DNA of 21,856 nt. Origin: Pseudomonadota bacterium. GTDB lineage: Bacteria > Pseudomonadota > Alphaproteobacteria > Rhizobiales > Hyphomicrobiaceae. The position numbers were made by a program, and so were the translations under genes. Positions 1 through 5,808 of this stretch are shown here, piece by piece. A model generated the notes under the pieces. That model was not told the origin of the DNA. It made no database searches and saw only the letters and a program-made list of their open reading frames with translations. Within the stretch, counting starts at the first letter, position 1. The number at the start of each line of letters is the position of its first letter. The stretch lies in assembly GCA_023405815.1 (NCBI GenBank), contig JAEXXM010000046.1:1-21856 (forward strand), in the 5' to 3' direction.

Positions 1-118
1 CCGGATAGCCATCTCGCGCGAGCGTGCGATGCGATCCCGACTGGCGCTTGAGCGTCCAGCCGATCCGCAGCAGCGCCGCCAGCACCCGGCGTGCCTTTGC
101 CGCCGGGAAGCGGCTCAT
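1..118 (-). CDS. hicA: HicA-type mRNA interferase toxin, partial (3' end outside window)
   Basis: Thirty-nine codons are visible, starting MSRFPAAKARRVLAALLRIG and continuing to a GSHR motif at residues 29-32. That short dsRBD-like N-terminal half, with the conserved catalytic His in G-S-H, is the hallmark of HicA toxins, which cleave mRNA independently of the ribosome and are neutralised by HicB. The ATG overlaps the stop of the upstream hicB-like gene in an ATGA (115-118), so the two are translationally coupled, with antitoxin first. The gene runs off the left edge, so its C-terminal half and integrity cannot be judged. It is absent from ORF lists that require a stop codon. The family call is confident because both the motif and the partner match. 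Confidence 0.85.
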   Translation of the reverse strand, partial: MSRFPAAKARRVLAALLRIGWTLKRQSGSHRTLARDGYP

Positions 119-321
119 TCGGCAGCAACCGAGATGGATAGGCCGACGGGGCGTGCTTCCCCGTGCTCGAGCTGCTCCGCCAATACTCGCAGGGCCAGGA
201 CTTCGGCCCTGGCCATGGCTTCCTCGCGCGTCGCGCCATAGGCGAGCACGCCGGCAAGCTCCGGCACCTCCGCGATCCAGCGGCCGTCGTCTTCCTGGTC
301 GGTCTCGATGGTCAGCTTCAT
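115..321 (-). CDS. hicB: HicB-type antitoxin (short form)
   Basis: This is a 68-residue protein beginning MKLTIETDQEDDGRWIAEVP. The pattern of an acidic DGRWIAEVPELAGVLAYG segment followed by an amphipathic helix (TREEAMARAEVLALRVLAE) is the degenerate RNase H-like fold of the HicB N-terminal domain, which binds and blocks HicA. There is no added C-terminal DNA-binding domain, so this is the short HicB form and autoregulation by it alone is doubtful. Its stop overlaps the start of hicA (ATGA), supporting a hicBA operon read leftwards. The order is antitoxin before toxin, whereas the best-studied hicAB loci have the toxin first. No clear operator is visible in 322-500. Confidence 0.85.
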   Translation of the reverse strand: MKLTIETDQEDDGRWIAEVPELAGVLAYGATREEAMARAEVLALRVLAEQLEHGEARPVGLSISVAAE

Positions 322-516
322 GGGCGAATTCTAGCAGAGGCGGACCGGCAGGGGAACAAACTGCCCCGCGACGCGCGTTGCCCGCGGCCAGCGTTTCGTG
401 CACCTTCATCGCGCCGGCATACTACAGCCATGGCCGGGGCAGGCGGGCAAATCCGCCTGCACCACAAGCGGACATTCGATCTTCCTTAGGTCTTCAACTC
501 GCGAATGGAGACTCTC

Positions 517-897
517 ATGATTGCCAATCGTACGTGCACGTTCGCCCTTTCAGCCGCCTGCGCTTGCCTCTCTCTCGCTGCGCCCGCCAGCGCCGGCAAG
601 TTCGACGGCAGCTGGAGCATGACCGCCGTGACCACCAAGGGCCATTGCGGCGTGATCCCCATCGGCATGGGCGTCAAGGGCGGGCGCATCTACTCGACCG
701 GCGGCTCGTTCGCCTTCTACGCCATCAGCCTCGGCGGCCGCGTGTCGAACTCGGGCGGCGTGACCTTGAAGGCCGTTGCCGGCCCGCGCGTCGCCCACGG
801 CACCGGACGCTTCACGCGCACCACCGCGCGCGGCACCTGGAAGGGCAGGGGACCGTCGGGCCTCTGCTCCGGCTATTGGACCGCGACGCCGTCGTAA
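517..897 (+). CDS. Small secreted protein of unknown function
   Basis: The protein has 126 residues when started at the ATG at 517. That start has GGAG six bases upstream (507-510); an in-frame ATG at 505 overlaps this ribosome site and is less likely. It begins with a signal peptide (MIANRTC, then a Cys/Ala/Leu-rich core ending at APASA-GK, about residue 26). The mature part starts KFDGSWSM and is rich in Gly and Thr, with two Cys (in GHCG and GLCSG) that could form one disulfide. This FDGSW-type architecture is common among uncharacterised rhizobial exported proteins, but I cannot name a function. It converges with the minus-strand gene at 1035-1340, and the gap between them is filled by 52-bp repeats. 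Confidence 0.7.
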   Translation: MIANRTCTFALSAACACLSLAAPASAGKFDGSWSMTAVTTKGHCGVIPIGMGVKGGRIYSTGGSFAFYAISLGGRVSNSGGVTLKAVAGPRVAHGTGRFTRTTARGTWKGRGPSGLCSGYWTATPS

Positions 898-902
898 TCC
901 CG

Positions 903-1025
903 CGCTCCGATCGCTCGAGCGTCTATCAGCGAGGGCGTGAATCGGCAGCGCGATCGCTCCGATCGCCCGAGCGTCTATCAGCGAGGGCGTGAATCGGCAG
1001 CGCCATCGCTTCGATCGCCCGAGCG
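903..1025. repeat. 52-bp tandem intergenic repeat, two full copies and one partial
   Basis: Copies start at 903, 955 and 1007, exactly 52 bases apart. The conserved core is GATCGCCCGAGCGTCTATCA followed by GCGAGGGCGTGAATCGGCAG. Copy 1 has CTCGAG where copies 2 and 3 have CCCGAG, and copy 3 diverges after position 1025. Each unit contains a small inverted repeat, CGCTC-N9-GAGCG. The array lies exactly between two convergent genes. Two further copies lie at 1674-1756. Open frames across the array are repeat-derived and not genes. Confidence 0.85.
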
Positions 1026-1034
1026 CCGCTGACA

Positions 1035-1340
1035 TCAGCGCTTTTCCAATCCGGGAGGAGAGGTGCCGCCGTCCCACCCCTTCGCTTGACCGGTGGTGTT
1101 GTTGTCCCATCCGGGCGGCGAGCTCGCGCCATCCCAGCCTTTGCTGTCGGTCGCGTTGCTCGCGCCAGGTGGTTGCGTCCAGGTGTTGGACCCGATGCCC
1201 TGCGAGCCGGCCGCCGCTCCATGCGTGGAATCGGCGCCTGCACCGCCGCCGCCTTGCGGACCTTTGGCGTCGGCGACCGTGCCGATGACGAGTGCGGCCG
1301 CTGCGGCAACGGCCGCTGCAAGATACTTGGTGGATCGCAT
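1035..1340 (-). CDS. Small secreted low-complexity protein
   Basis: This is a 101-residue protein with a clear signal peptide: MRSTK, a hydrophobic Ala/Val core, cleavage near ADA-KG at about residue 25. The mature part is Gly/Ser/Pro/Asn-rich and ends with an imperfect internal repeat: KGWDGASSPPGWDN then KGWDGGTSPPGLEK, roughly residues 67-99. No catalytic motif or membrane segment is seen after the signal peptide. The length and composition suggest an exported, probably disordered protein; no function is proposed. Only a weak purine stretch precedes the ATG. Its stop codon lies within a short palindrome (CGCTGA-CA-TCAGCG, 1027-1040) that could help end transcription from either side. Confidence 0.65.
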   Translation of the reverse strand: MRSTKYLAAAVAAAAALVIGTVADAKGPQGGGGAGADSTHGAAAGSQGIGSNTWTQPPGASNATDSKGWDGASSPPGWDNNTTGQAKGWDGGTSPPGLEKR

Positions 1341-1414
1341 GTTGACCCCGTCTGGTTGTTGGTGGATGCGTGCGGCATGAACCCGTTTTGTGGCGGAAAC
1401 CAGAGACTTATCCT

Positions 1415-1615
1415 CTAACCGCGTCCTACTCCGTCGCCAGTGCCCGCCGCGCGCGCCTCGGCGATGAGCGATTTCAGAATGCGTGCCTCCTTCGGCAAGC
1501 GGTAGGTCCGCGGCCTCATCGCGCGCCGGCGCATGTCGCGCAGCTTGCGACGGGCAAGGAGTGCCAGCCCGTCGCGGATCTTGCGCTGTGCCTTGCGGAG
1601 CTGCTCGTCGGTCAT
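1415..1615 (-). CDS. Small basic hypothetical protein
   Basis: The protein has 66 residues starting MTDEQLRKAQRKI. The start at 1615 is chosen because AGGAG sits six bases before it; an in-frame ATG at 1621 directly abuts the same AGGAG and has no spacer. It is very rich in Arg and Lys (for example RRKLRDMRRRAMRPR), is predicted largely helical, and has no signal peptide or membrane segment. That suggests a nucleic-acid or ribosome contact, but this is inference from charge alone. I do not recognise the family. A good ribosome site and an uninterrupted frame make it a likely real gene. Confidence 0.55.
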   Translation of the reverse strand: MTDEQLRKAQRKIRDGLALLARRKLRDMRRRAMRPRTYRLPKEARILKSLIAEARAAGTGDGVGRG

Positions 1616-1673
1616 CGTCATCTCCTTTTGCAGGTCACGTGCTTGCGCACGCGTCTGCGGGCCGGCTCCCGCG

Positions 1674-1756
1674 CGCTCCGATCGCCCGAGCGTCTATCAG
1701 CGAGGGCGTGAATCGGCAGCGCAAAGCAAATCGCTCCGATCGCCCGAGCGTCTATC
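1674..1756. repeat. Second locus of the 52-bp repeat, one full copy and one partial
   Basis: The unit starting at 1674 matches the 903-1025 repeats almost perfectly through GGCAGCGC. The next unit starts at 1732, after a spacing of 58 rather than 52 because of extra bases (AAAGCAA) at the junction, and stops after GAGCGTCTATC at 1756. The element lies upstream of the minus-strand gene at 1415-1615, so it is not restricted to convergent gaps. Confidence 0.8.
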
Positions 1757-2268
1757 CTCTTCGCGCCGGCGGCCGGCTCCGCGAAGTCGGAGTCGCCGGC
1801 GCAATCAAGAATCGCCTACCGGCCGGCTCGCCGGAGTGCGAGTCGGTTGGCGCAACGAAGAAGGGGCTGCGGGGCGGGAAGCGCCGCTGCTCTTTAGGTA
1901 TTGAAGCGGCGGTTGCCGCCCCGCGCAGGATTATGGGCATACCCACGGCATTTCAGGGGTTTCCCCCGTCCTGGACTCTCACCAGGTGGGCGTGGCGAGC
2001 CTCGGATAGTCCGCCGCGCGTGACGGCTGGAGTACCCGACCTGCAGCCCGCCCTCGGATCAGGAACGCCTCGAGATCGACCCCTTCAGCGGGGCGGGATG
2101 GGGGAAGTATGCGCTGTGTCGCGAGGGCGGGGATTAGTTCGTCGCTCGCGGCTCGGGGTGCCCATCCCGGAATGTTAGAAAGCAAGGCAGACGCTAAACG
2201 GCTTGTTGGCGCCGCCTGCGTCAAGGGGAGGGACGCGCAGAAGCACATCAGGGAAGGAGAGCACCGTG
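1757..2268. other. Gene-poor stretch with several potential hairpins
   Basis: No convincing coding frame is seen here; open frames are short and of odd composition. Visible structure includes TTCGCG/CGCGAA arms at 1760-1765 and 1780-1785 enclosing GCCGGC repeats, GGCGG-TTG-CCGCC near 1906-1921, CCTGG-N7-CCAGG near 1971-1987, and a nested pair just before the cupin gene. In that pair, CGGGATGGG (2094-2102) pairs with CCCATCCCG (2161-2169), with CGCGAG (2120-2125) and CTCGCG (2145-2150) inside. At this GC content some stems are expected by chance. It could hold an unrecognised RNA or a decayed gene. Confidence 0.3.
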
Positions 2269-2682
2269 ATGAAGGCCGCAACTCTGCTGATCATCGCCGC
2301 CCCGCTGTTGTCGTCGCCCGCCGCCGCGCGCGACGAGATCGCTCCAGGAGCGAAGGTCTCCGTCGTCTTCGACCAGGCGCTGCCAAACGTACCGGGCAAG
2401 AGTATGCGCGCCGTGCTGGTCGAGTACGAGCCCGGCGCCCGATCGCCCTCGCACCGCCACCCGCGGTCGGCCTTCATCTATGCGCGCGTTCTGGAAGGCG
2501 CGATCCGCAGCAAGGTCAACGATGAGCCCGGGAAGACGTACAAGGCCAGCGAGAGCTGGACGGAGAAGCCGGGCGATCATCACCAGGTGAGCCACAACGC
2601 GTCCGACACCGAGCCGGCGAAGCTGCTGGCCATCTTCGTCGTCGACACCGCCGACAAGAAGATCGTGATCCCAGATAAGTGA
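2269..2682 (+). CDS. Secreted cupin-domain protein
   Basis: The protein has 137 residues. The ATG at 2269 is preceded by AAGGAG (2254-2259), and a GTG at 2266 is an equally placed alternative. Residues 1-20 form a signal peptide (MKAATLLIIAAPLLSSPAAA-RDE). The rest is a single cupin barrel: motif 1 is PGARSPSHRHPRSAFIYARV, with metal-ligand candidates H62 and H64, then VLEG. Motif 2 is PGDHHQVSHNAS, with H104, H105 and H109. Periplasmic single-domain cupins of this size are widespread and mostly uncharacterised; enzyme or binding roles cannot be separated from sequence. Uvr-derived repeat sequence begins 10 bases after the stop. The gene looks intact. Confidence 0.85.
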   Translation: MKAATLLIIAAPLLSSPAAARDEIAPGAKVSVVFDQALPNVPGKSMRAVLVEYEPGARSPSHRHPRSAFIYARVLEGAIRSKVNDEPGKTYKASESWTEKPGDHHQVSHNASDTEPAKLLAIFVVDTADKKIVIPDK

Positions 2683-2692
2683 GGGTGGGCGT

Positions 2693-2861
2693 GCCCGGGC
2701 GCCCTTGGGCCACATTGCCGCCTCTGCCGCCGTCTTCGGCGCACATGCGGACAATCCAGTGGCATCTCCAGATTGTGTCGGACCACAACGTCAATGTTGC
2801 TGGCGTCTGCCAGCTCGCGCAGCAGCGCAACGATGTGAAAGCGCACGCCCAACATCGGCGC
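2693..2861 (-). pseudogene. Decayed uvrA 3' fragment, left copy of a 169-bp direct repeat
   Basis: Read on the minus strand, the sequence encodes FHIVALLRELADAS then VVVRHNLE. This matches FHDVAKLLEVLHELADAGN then VVVIEHNLE near the C-terminus of the UvrA encoded at 6124-9087. It is too short and frame-disrupted to be functional. The same 169 bases recur at 4308-4476 with about four mismatches, at a constant offset of 1615. In this copy the uvrA similarity stops abruptly at 2861, while in the right copy it continues. The two copies bound a lower-GC island. Confidence 0.8.
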
Positions 2862-3235
2862 GGAAGCGCCGTACGACAAAGAACATGTCGGTGCACTATA
2901 CGCAAAGCCGCGAGGCGATGCGAGCAACGGTTCGCTGCAAAACCAGGCACAAACTATCAAGCGTGACAAACGTGTGTAGACATATATACGTCGCAGAGAC
3001 AGGCCGAAGTGGCGACGCAATCAAAAACAACCATGAAAATCAATAACATATTGACGTACTAGAACGGACACGTCTCAGATGAATACAAATCAGAAGCAGA
3101 ACATGTGCACGAAAAGTGCGCCAAAGCGGACAAATATCTAAGATAGGTATGCAGAGATACGAACAGAGAGACGTACACATGGTTGACAGCTGCCTTTCGG
3201 TCTGTTAACGGTGCGTCACGGAGGAGGCAAAGCGC
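2862..3235. other. A-rich, T-poor non-coding leader of the island
   Basis: There is no credible gene in these 374 bases. Base composition changes sharply from the flanks: the plus strand is conspicuously A-rich and T-poor, especially about 2940-3180, and clearly lower in GC. A perfect -35 hexamer TTGACA lies at 3183-3188, 47 bases before the next start codon, but the sequence 17 bases on (TAACGG) is a poor -10, so a promoter is only suggested. GGAGGAGG at 3220-3227 is a strong ribosome site for the gene at 3236. Confidence 0.5.
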
Positions 3236-3697
3236 ATGGCAGATGATGACTATCGGGTGACGCTTTCGGGTCCGGGCGTCAGCCTAGACAAGGCGGTCAG
3301 CCAGCAGGTGGCGCTGGCCATACTGCAAATGGCATTGGGCGGTGGTACGGGGCCATCAGGGCCGGTTGTTGCCGAGACACCGACCGGTGCCGAGCGACGT
3401 GAGCCGCGTCTGTCGTTGAGGGAGTTTCTCGATGCGGCAGCTGCAAGGAGCAATCCGGAAAAGATTGCTGTCTTTGCGGGCTACCTTCGCGACCACCTTC
3501 TTCAAGACGACTTCTCAAGAGAAGAGGTGAAGTCGTGTTTCCGTTCGGCAGGGGAACCGCTGCCAGGAAATTTTGCGCGAGACTTTCAGCTCGCGGTTCA
3601 AAACGGCTGGGTGGCCGAAGACCATGGCAAACCGGGTCGCTACTATATCACTCGAAAAGGCGATGAAACTGTACGGCGAAGAGCTGATGGCATTTAG
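3236..3697 (+). CDS. Unknown protein with probable C-terminal winged helix (island gene A)
   Basis: The protein has 153 residues. The ATG has GGAGGAGG eight bases upstream. Three parts are visible. Residues 1-35 form a short strand-helix unit (DDYRVTLSGPGVSLDKAVSQ). Residues 36-57 are a Gly/Pro/Thr-rich linker. The rest, from LSLREFL onwards, is predicted helical with a winged-helix feel: KIAVFAGYLRDHL, then FSREEVKSCFRSAGEPLPGN, FARDFQLAVQNGWVAED, and a wing RYYITRKGDE. There is no signal peptide or TM segment. The resemblance to winged helices is my pattern reading, and I do not know a named family or function. Gene B follows after 25 bases, so they probably form an operon. Composition is less GC-rich than neighbouring chromosome genes, suggesting transfer. 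Confidence 0.7.
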   Translation: MADDDYRVTLSGPGVSLDKAVSQQVALAILQMALGGGTGPSGPVVAETPTGAERREPRLSLREFLDAAAARSNPEKIAVFAGYLRDHLLQDDFSREEVKSCFRSAGEPLPGNFARDFQLAVQNGWVAEDHGKPGRYYITRKGDETVRRRADGI

Positions 3698-3722
3698 TGA
3701 ATTGAGAAGCGAGGTTTTAGGA

Positions 3723-4187
3723 ATGGACGATCAGAACAATGACGCAAGCGGGCGTGGCGCACTAGAGCAGGCTCGATTTCGCCTCAGAACTCCGGCAGGC
3801 GAAGTAGAGGTGGTCGGCTCAGAACAGTTTGTGGAGCGTAGATGGGGCGACGTGCAAAGTGCATTGCGCCGTATTGGCGACCATATTGAGACGCCTCCAG
3901 CGAGTCTCGATCCCCCGGAAGATCATCTCGATGACGCCCTGCCAACACGCAAGGGGGCAGCAAAGAAGCGCGGCGGCCCAAGCTGCGCATCCAGGATCTT
4001 GTCTATTAAGGAGGGGGGCTTCTTCTCGTCTGGCCGAAAGGCAGGAGATATTGTCGACAAGCTGGCGGAACTTGCAACGCCGTATGAAGCAAAACACGTC
4101 GCTGCGGCTTTGCATCACTTGACCAAGACGGGACGCCTTCGCCGTCTCAGGGGCAGCGACGGAGATTGGAGCTATATCGTTCCATAA
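3723..4187 (+). CDS. Unknown protein with probable C-terminal winged helix (island gene B)
   Basis: The protein has 154 residues from the ATG at 3723 (MDDQNNDASG). GAGG lies eight bases upstream. An in-frame extension back to 3573 would overlap gene A in another frame and has no ribosome site. The layout parallels gene A. An N-terminal strand-rich segment (ARFRLRTPAGEVEVVGSEQF) is followed by a helix, an acidic/Pro linker and a basic stretch (TRKGAAKKRGGPSCASRI). A C-terminal predicted winged helix has GFFSSGRKAGDIVDKLAELA, then YEAKHVAAALHHLTKTGRLR and a terminal strand WSYIVP. Function is unknown. The shared architecture and tight spacing suggest the two products act together, perhaps as a DNA- or RNA-binding pair; this is inference. 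Confidence 0.7.
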   Translation: MDDQNNDASGRGALEQARFRLRTPAGEVEVVGSEQFVERRWGDVQSALRRIGDHIETPPASLDPPEDHLDDALPTRKGAAKKRGGPSCASRILSIKEGGFFSSGRKAGDIVDKLAELATPYEAKHVAAALHHLTKTGRLRRLRGSDGDWSYIVP

Positions 4188-4307
4188 AAGCGAAAAGTAG
4201 CGTGGGAGAGCAATCAAATTTACTCGGCCGTTGCCGCTTACTTGACAGGGCGCGGCGGCCGAGCAGATCGCGCGCGTACTTCCGGCATAGGTTTGCCTCG
4301 TCGCTGG

Positions 4308-4573
4308 GCCCGGGCGCCCTTGGGCCACATTGCCGCCTCTGCCGCCGTCTTCGGCGCACATGCGGACAATCCAGTGGAATCTCCAGATTGTGTCGGACCA
4401 CAACGTCAATGTTGCTGGCGTCTGCCAGCTCGCGCAGCAGCGCAACGATGTGAAAGCGCATGCCCGACGTCGGCGCCGTGAGGATGTAGAGCATCCGACC
4501 TGTAGCCCAACGTGACGGTCCGTTCATCAGCGCGACTAGCGCAGGTACTGCCCGTGTAGCTCCTTCGACGCCG
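4308..4573 (-). pseudogene. Decayed uvrA 3' fragments, right copy of the direct repeat plus more
   Basis: Positions 4308-4476 repeat 2693-2861 almost exactly. Here the uvrA similarity carries on: minus-strand reading gives PSRWATGRMLYILTAPTSGM against LSRRATGRTLYILDEPTTGL of the intact UvrA, so the Walker B Asp-Glu is replaced by Thr-Ala. A separate block at 4539-4573 is nearly identical, allowing small gaps, to 6176-6213 of the intact gene, which encodes the extreme C-terminus (KESYTGQYLRE). That block is out of natural order and out of frame. The fragments abut the 3' end of trhO. They look like debris of a diverged second uvrA or of an imperfect duplication. Confidence 0.75.
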
Positions 4574-5551
4574 CTAACCCTCTCCCTCGCCCTCCGCCCG
4601 CCCCGACTGCACCGCCCCGACATGCCCCTCCCCCCGCGCCGCGGCGAGGCACTCCTGCCGGTGCCGTTCCCGATAGCCGGCGCGCTGCTCCTCGCTCCGC
4701 TCATCATGACACGCGGGGCAACTCACCCCCGCCTCGTAAAGGGGAGACGCGCGATCCTCCGCGCTCACCGGCCGCCGGCACGCCCGGCATAGCGCGTAGC
4801 TCCCCTGCGCGAGCCCATGCCCCACGCTCACGCGCTCGTCGAACACGAAGCACTCGCCCTGCCACGTGCTCCGCTCCGGCGGCACCTCCTCCAGGTAGCG
4901 CAGGATGCCGCCCTGAAGGTGATAGACGTTGTCGACACCCTCGGCCTTGAGGAACGCCGTCGACTTTTCGCAGCGGATGCCGCCGGTGCAGAACATCGCC
5001 ACCTTGGGCTGGGCGCCGCCCTTGAGCAGCCGCTCGCGCTCGGCGCGGAACCAGGCGGGAAACTCGCGGAACGTTTTGGTTTGCGGATTGATGGCGCCCG
5101 CGAAGGTGCCGACGGCCACCTCGTAGTCGTTGCGCGTGTCGATGAGGATGGTGCCGGGCTCGGCGATCAGCGCGTTCCAGTCCGCGGGCGCGACGTAGCG
5201 GCCGACGCTGTGGCGCGGATCGATGGCGGGTTCGCCCATGGTCACGATCTCGCGCTTCAGCCGCACCTTCATGCGATGGAACGGAGTGGCCGCGGCGCGC
5301 GAGAACTTCACTTCCAGACCCGCGGCGCCGACGAGCTGGCGGATGTGATCCAGCACGCGCCCGATCGCGGCGTCGGTTCCGGCGATGGTGCCGTTGATCC
5401 CCTCGGGGGCGAGCAGCAGCGTGCCTTTGACGCCCTGCGCACAGCATAGAGCGGCGAGCGGCGCGCGGGCGCCGGCGCAATCGGCAATCGCGCTGAACTT
5501 GTACAGCGCCGCAACTGAGATGGGTCCGTCGCTATGCATGGCGCCAGTCAT
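4574..5551 (-). CDS. trhO: tRNA uridine(34) 5-hydroxylase, rhodanese family
   Basis: The protein has 325 residues from the ATG at 5551, with GGGGAG ten bases upstream. ATGs at 5587 and 5539 are alternatives. It matches the TrhO (YceA) family, which uses molecular oxygen to hydroxylate U34 of tRNAs as a step towards cmo5U-type wobble modification. The N-terminal half is an acylphosphatase-like domain with GTLLLAPEGINGTIAG at residues 43-58. The rhodanese domain carries the catalytic loop CTGGIRCEKS, with C188 and C194, followed by VYHLQGGILRYLEE. A C-terminal segment has CRAC (255-258) and CPAC (278-281), a likely metal or structural cluster. The tail (about 305-325) is low-complexity Gly/Glu. 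It is the last gene of the uvrA operon, close to or overlapping the antitoxin-like gene. Confidence 0.92.
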   Translation of the reverse strand: MTGAMHSDGPISVAALYKFSAIADCAGARAPLAALCCAQGVKGTLLLAPEGINGTIAGTDAAIGRVLDHIRQLVGAAGLEVKFSRAAATPFHRMKVRLKREIVTMGEPAIDPRHSVGRYVAPADWNALIAEPGTILIDTRNDYEVAVGTFAGAINPQTKTFREFPAWFRAERERLLKGGAQPKVAMFCTGGIRCEKSTAFLKAEGVDNVYHLQGGILRYLEEVPPERSTWQGECFVFDERVSVGHGLAQGSYALCRACRRPVSAEDRASPLYEAGVSCPACHDERSEEQRAGYRERHRQECLAAARGEGHVGAVQSGRAEGEGEG

Positions 5552-5586
5552 ATCCGCTGCGCTCCCCGACGGGAAGCCGCGCGGCA

Positions 5587-5808
5587 TCACTCGGCGGCGG
5601 CGATCGGCTTCAACTCGTAAACGCTTCCAAGCTTGGATGCGGCGGCCAAATCCCCGCGCTCCAGGGCAACCCGGGCATCGTCGAGCTTCTGAGCGTCTGC
5701 GAACGACAGGTACGGTGCCCACTCGTGATCGTCCTCGATGATCTCGACAGGAACCTCGGCAACGTAGCGACCTGCGTGCACCAAACGCGTCGTTTTGTGC
5801 GCCTTCAT
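5587..5808 (-). CDS. Antitoxin-like partner of the DUF4258 gene
   Basis: The protein has 73 residues starting MKAHKTTRLVHAGRYVAEVP, with a strong AGGAGG ribosome site just upstream of the ATG at 5808. The middle, EDDHEWAPYLSFADAQKLDD followed by ARVALERGDLAAASKL, is characteristic of a small protein commonly found directly next to DUF4258 genes and regarded as the antitoxin of that pair. That role is family-level knowledge and is not shown here. Its ATG overlaps the stop of the restored DUF4258 frame (ATGA), and its stop meets an in-frame ATG of trhO (TGATG at 5585-5589). It appears intact although its upstream partner is frameshifted. Confidence 0.8.
   Translation of the reverse strand: MKAHKTTRLVHAGRYVAEVPVEIIEDDHEWAPYLSFADAQKLDDARVALERGDLAAASKLGSVYELKPIAAAE

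Noticed and set aside
24..992. A 322-codon plus-strand frame over the hicBA genes and first secreted protein
   Set aside because: It runs antisense to hicBA, out of frame with the signal-peptide protein, and ends in repeat sequence; its product is Arg/Pro/Ser-rich with no motif.
903..1756. CRISPR array
   Set aside because: Units are head-to-tail with no variable spacers; the whole 52-base period is conserved.
1752..2178. Open frames in the gene-poor stretch before the cupin gene
   Set aside because: They have no ribosome site, biased composition, and overlap hairpins and repeats; none resembles a known protein.
3573..3722. N-terminal extension of island gene B
   Set aside because: It overlaps the end of gene A in another frame and lacks a ribosome site; the ATG at 3723 has one.
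2693..4476. Insertion sequence or composite transposon
   Set aside because: No transposase, no terminal inverted repeats; the flanking repeats are uvrA debris and not IS ends.
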